From positions 1 to 52,766 of the forward strand of contig JAVVDW010000018.1 in assembly GCA_032251335.1 (NCBI GenBank): a stretch of 52,766 nucleotides of DNA. Direction: 5' to 3'. Both the position numbers and the translations under genes were made by a program. Of the stretch, positions 50,997 through 52,766 are shown piece after piece (position 1 is the stretch's first letter; the number at the start of each line of letters is the position of its first letter). This DNA comes from UM-FILTER-40-17 sp032251335 (GTDB lineage: Bacteria > Bacteroidota > Bacteroidia > Flavobacteriales > Flavobacteriaceae). The notes beneath the pieces were generated by a model. The model ran no database searches, was not told the origin of the DNA, and was given only the letters and a program-made list of their open reading frames with translations.

Positions 50997-52079
50997 ATGG
51001 AAAACAAGAAAGAACTCAGAAACTGGCTCGACAAGATGAACCTCACACATCCGTTGCTCATCGCCGGACCTTGTAGTGCCGAAACAGAAGAACAGGTGCT
51101 TAAGACAGCCCACCAACTCAAAAATACAGACACCAATGTGTTTCGTGCCGGCATTTGGAAACCGCGTACACGTCCGGGTATGTTTGAAGGTGTCGGCGCC
51201 ATCGGCCTAAAATGGATGCAACGCGCCAAAGAAGAAACAGGCTTGTTGTTGACCACCGAAGTGGCCAACGCTGCGCATGTAGAATTGGCCTTAGAGCACG
51301 ATATAGATATTTTTTGGATTGGCGCCCGAACCACGGTGAGCCCTTTTAACATTCAAGAGATAGCCGATGCTTTGAGAGGGACAGACAAAATAGTGTTGAT
51401 TAAAAACCCGGTCAATCCGGACTTGGCGCTTTGGTTGGGTGCGGTGGAACGCATCTACAAGGCAGATATCAAAAATATTGGCGTCATCCACCGAGGATTT
51501 TCGACCTACCAAAAAAGCAAATACCGCAACAATCCGGAATGGCAATTGGCCATTGAGTTGCAAAACAAATTTCCCGATTTGCCCATGATTTGTGATCCAT
51601 CTCACATAGCCGGCAAGCGCGATATGATTTTTGATGTAAGCCAGATAGCACTCGACCTGAATTTTGACGGTTTGATGATTGAAACCCACCCGGATCCGGA
51701 CAATGCTTGGAGCGATGCCGCCCAACAAGTGACACCCAACATGCTCGAGAAAATCACTCAAGAGCTTAAAGTGAGAAAACAAGCCGGAGAAGGGGACGAA
51801 TTTAAGAGTTCACTTCAAAAGTTGCGAACTAAAATTGATGAAATAGACGACAGATTGCTGCATTTGCTTTCAGACAGAATGCATATTTCTGAAGACATCG
51901 GGCGGGTCAAAAAATCGCAAAATGTTGCCGTATTGCAGACGACCCGTTGGAACGAAATCTTAGGAAAAATGATTTTGGATGGCGAAAAACTCGGATTGAG
52001 CGAGGAATTTGTCTTGCGGATGTTTAAAGCCATACACCAAGAATCGATCAACAAGCAAGCAAAAATTTTGGACAGTTAA
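50997..52079 (+). CDS. bifunctional DAHP synthase / chorismate mutase
   Basis: This 360-residue fusion has an N-terminal 3-deoxy-7-phosphoheptulonate synthase of the KDO8P-synthase-like (type I beta) branch: LLIAGPCSAETEEQVL, VFRAGIWKPRTRPGMFEG, IGARTTVSPF, LIKNPVNPD, VIHRGFST and ICDPSHIAGKRD. The C-terminal AroQ chorismate mutase (about 265-360) opens LRTKIDEIDDRLLHLLSDRM. The protein catalyses both the first step of the shikimate pathway and the branch step to prephenate. It is the last gene of the Phe/Tyr operon. Confidence 0.94.
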   Translation: MENKKELRNWLDKMNLTHPLLIAGPCSAETEEQVLKTAHQLKNTDTNVFRAGIWKPRTRPGMFEGVGAIGLKWMQRAKEETGLLLTTEVANAAHVELALEHDIDIFWIGARTTVSPFNIQEIADALRGTDKIVLIKNPVNPDLALWLGAVERIYKADIKNIGVIHRGFSTYQKSKYRNNPEWQLAIELQNKFPDLPMICDPSHIAGKRDMIFDVSQIALDLNFDGLMIETHPDPDNAWSDAAQQVTPNMLEKITQELKVRKQAGEGDEFKSSLQKLRTKIDEIDDRLLHLLSDRMHISEDIGRVKKSQNVAVLQTTRWNEILGKMILDGEKLGLSEEFVLRMFKAIHQESINKQAKILDS

Positions 52080-52103
52080 CACTTTCAGATGTATCCAAAA
52101 GAC

Positions 52104-52132
52104 AAGCCCGCAGTCAAAACTGCGGGCTTTTT
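52104..52132 (+). terminator. terminator of the Phe/Tyr operon
   Basis: AAGCCCGCAGT and ACTGCGGGCTT form a perfect 11-bp stem around CAAA, followed by T. It is a strong intrinsic terminator. Confidence 0.92.
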
Positions 52133-52149
52133 GTTGTTGTATTCAAAAC

Positions 52150-52420
52150 ACACGCTCCCGTGTGAATGCTCTGAGGTTTCGGGTAATGAAAAACCACGCG
52201 AAAAGATTCGCTCCGCTGAATTGTATTTCGCGCGGGAGCGGTGAGCATGTTGCCGTTGTATTAGTCTTCTTATCGCACGGACTAAAAGTCCGCGCTATCG
52301 GGTAGCACGCGAAGGAATTACTTCGTCAGTTCGCTTCGCTCGTGTAGCGCGGCAAAGGGGGCACGGACTACAAGTCCGAGCGATTTCAAGGGCACGGGTT
52401 GCAAATCCGCGCTATCGGGA
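52150..52420. repeat. REP-like repeat array, copies 2-4 with associated hairpins
   Basis: Three units related to the one at 243-268 lie at 52275-52300, 52361-52384 and 52392-52417. The first two keep the CGGACT/AGTCCG stem. The last has CGGGTT/AATCCG, in which both arms have changed while pairing is kept. A further hairpin, CACACG-CTCC-CGTGTG, is at 52150-52165, and GC-rich inverted pieces (CGCTCCCG, CGGGAGCG) fill the rest. No gene is visible in this 341-base gap. Such arrays usually neighbour RAYT-type transposase genes or their remains. Confidence 0.6.
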
Positions 52421-52766
52421 CTACTTGATAGTGTCTTTCAAAACACTTAGTAGTTTAGAATTATTTTCCATTTTTTTTAAAACAAAATGAGATTTTATAC
52501 CACCCGGATATTCTTCTCTCATGAGAATAAATTTACTATTATAATATGATGTTGATTGTATACCATCAAATGCCAACTCACTTTTTTTGAATACATACAA
52601 TTTTATATCATTTTCTCTATCTGACTTAAGAAAACAATTAGTAACCGGAGTAGATTCATCATTTGCGCTAAATTCTACACATGTGTCTTTTTTAATCATT
52701 GTTGTCCGATAAAAATCTAAACTACAAAAAAAATCTTTTGAATCGCCTAAATTCACTGTATAGCTT
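52421..52766 (-). CDS. hypothetical protein, 5' end beyond the window
   Basis: The frame is open from the right edge to a TAG at 52421 (about 114 codons visible). It contains CVEFSANDESTPVTNCF, a Tyr/Ser-rich middle and a Lys-rich C-terminal KKMENNSKLLSVLKDTIK. The real start is outside the window; a GTG at 52756 is not a convincing start. Base composition is more AT-rich than that of its neighbours. I do not recognise a family. Adjacency to the repeat array suggests accessory DNA. Confidence 0.5.
   Translation of the reverse strand, partial: SYTVNLGDSKDFFCSLDFYRTTMIKKDTCVEFSANDESTPVTNCFLKSDRENDIKLYVFKKSELAFDGIQSTSYYNSKFILMREEYPGGIKSHFVLKKMENNSKLLSVLKDTIK

Noticed and set aside
52150..52420. 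CRISPR array
   Set aside because: The repeats are few, diverged and unevenly spaced (61 and 7 bases between units), and have hairpin cores of REP type; no cas gene is near.

Overview
The window is ordinary chromosomal DNA of a Bacteroidota bacterium, most likely in the Flavobacteriia. Three things point there: alternative complex III fused in one operon to an A-type oxidase, a GldA-type ABC ATPase with GT117 and DUF4296 proteins, and promoters of the Bacteroidota form (TTTG or TTG, 19-21 bases, then TAnnTTTG). Shine-Dalgarno sequences are essentially absent. I see no prophage, insertion sequence or CRISPR array.

Layout. 1-885: a REP-like hairpin repeat and a YoeB-type toxin-antitoxin pair. 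886-7577: an RND efflux operon (TetR regulator, TolC, adaptor, pump) on the minus strand. 7652-11864: prenyl diphosphate synthase on plus, then DUF4296, dihydroorotase, a Dpm1-like glycosyltransferase and a SPOR protein on minus. 11865-12364: a long leader holding two small upstream ORFs. 12365-23506: actABCDEF-coxBA, the quinol-to-oxygen respiratory chain, closed by a strong terminator. 23586-25450: ruvB and a pseudouridine synthase homologue that has lost its catalytic Asp. 25454-30906: a minus-strand envelope cluster (CNNM/CorC protein, small membrane protein, LptC, TPR protein, beta-barrel, CoaX). 31008-32298: tRNA-Phe, an extended L21, and L27. 32342-39752: DUF423, saccharopine dehydrogenase family protein, Lrp regulator, a VOC protein, DUF3109, nadA-nadB and a cation antiporter. 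39877-46213: type III glutamine synthetase, polysaccharide deacetylase, GT117 protein and tRNA-Gln. 46299-47753: DUF4136 lipoprotein and GldA. 47820-52132: a Phe/Tyr biosynthesis operon (pheA, aminotransferase, tyrA, DAHP synthase-chorismate mutase) under an apparent attenuator. 52136-52766: a REP-like array and a gene cut by the window edge.

The most interesting structure lies between genes. (1) The aromatic operon starts with a 27-codon leader peptide holding ten Phe/Tyr codons within eleven, followed by a 10-bp terminator hairpin with a competing pairing. (2) actA and the lrp gene, 22 kb apart, are each preceded by a small ORF beginning MK-[C/H]-PCKN with a near-identical 5' nucleotide sequence. 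The upstream ORF stops 4-10 bases before the gene, which suggests a shared, perhaps undescribed, leader-peptide control; actA has a second small ORF before it. (3) Three genes start exactly 5 bases after a TAnnTTTG element, as expected for leaderless mRNAs. (4) Palindromes sit on or beside the putative promoters of actA, lrp and glnN.
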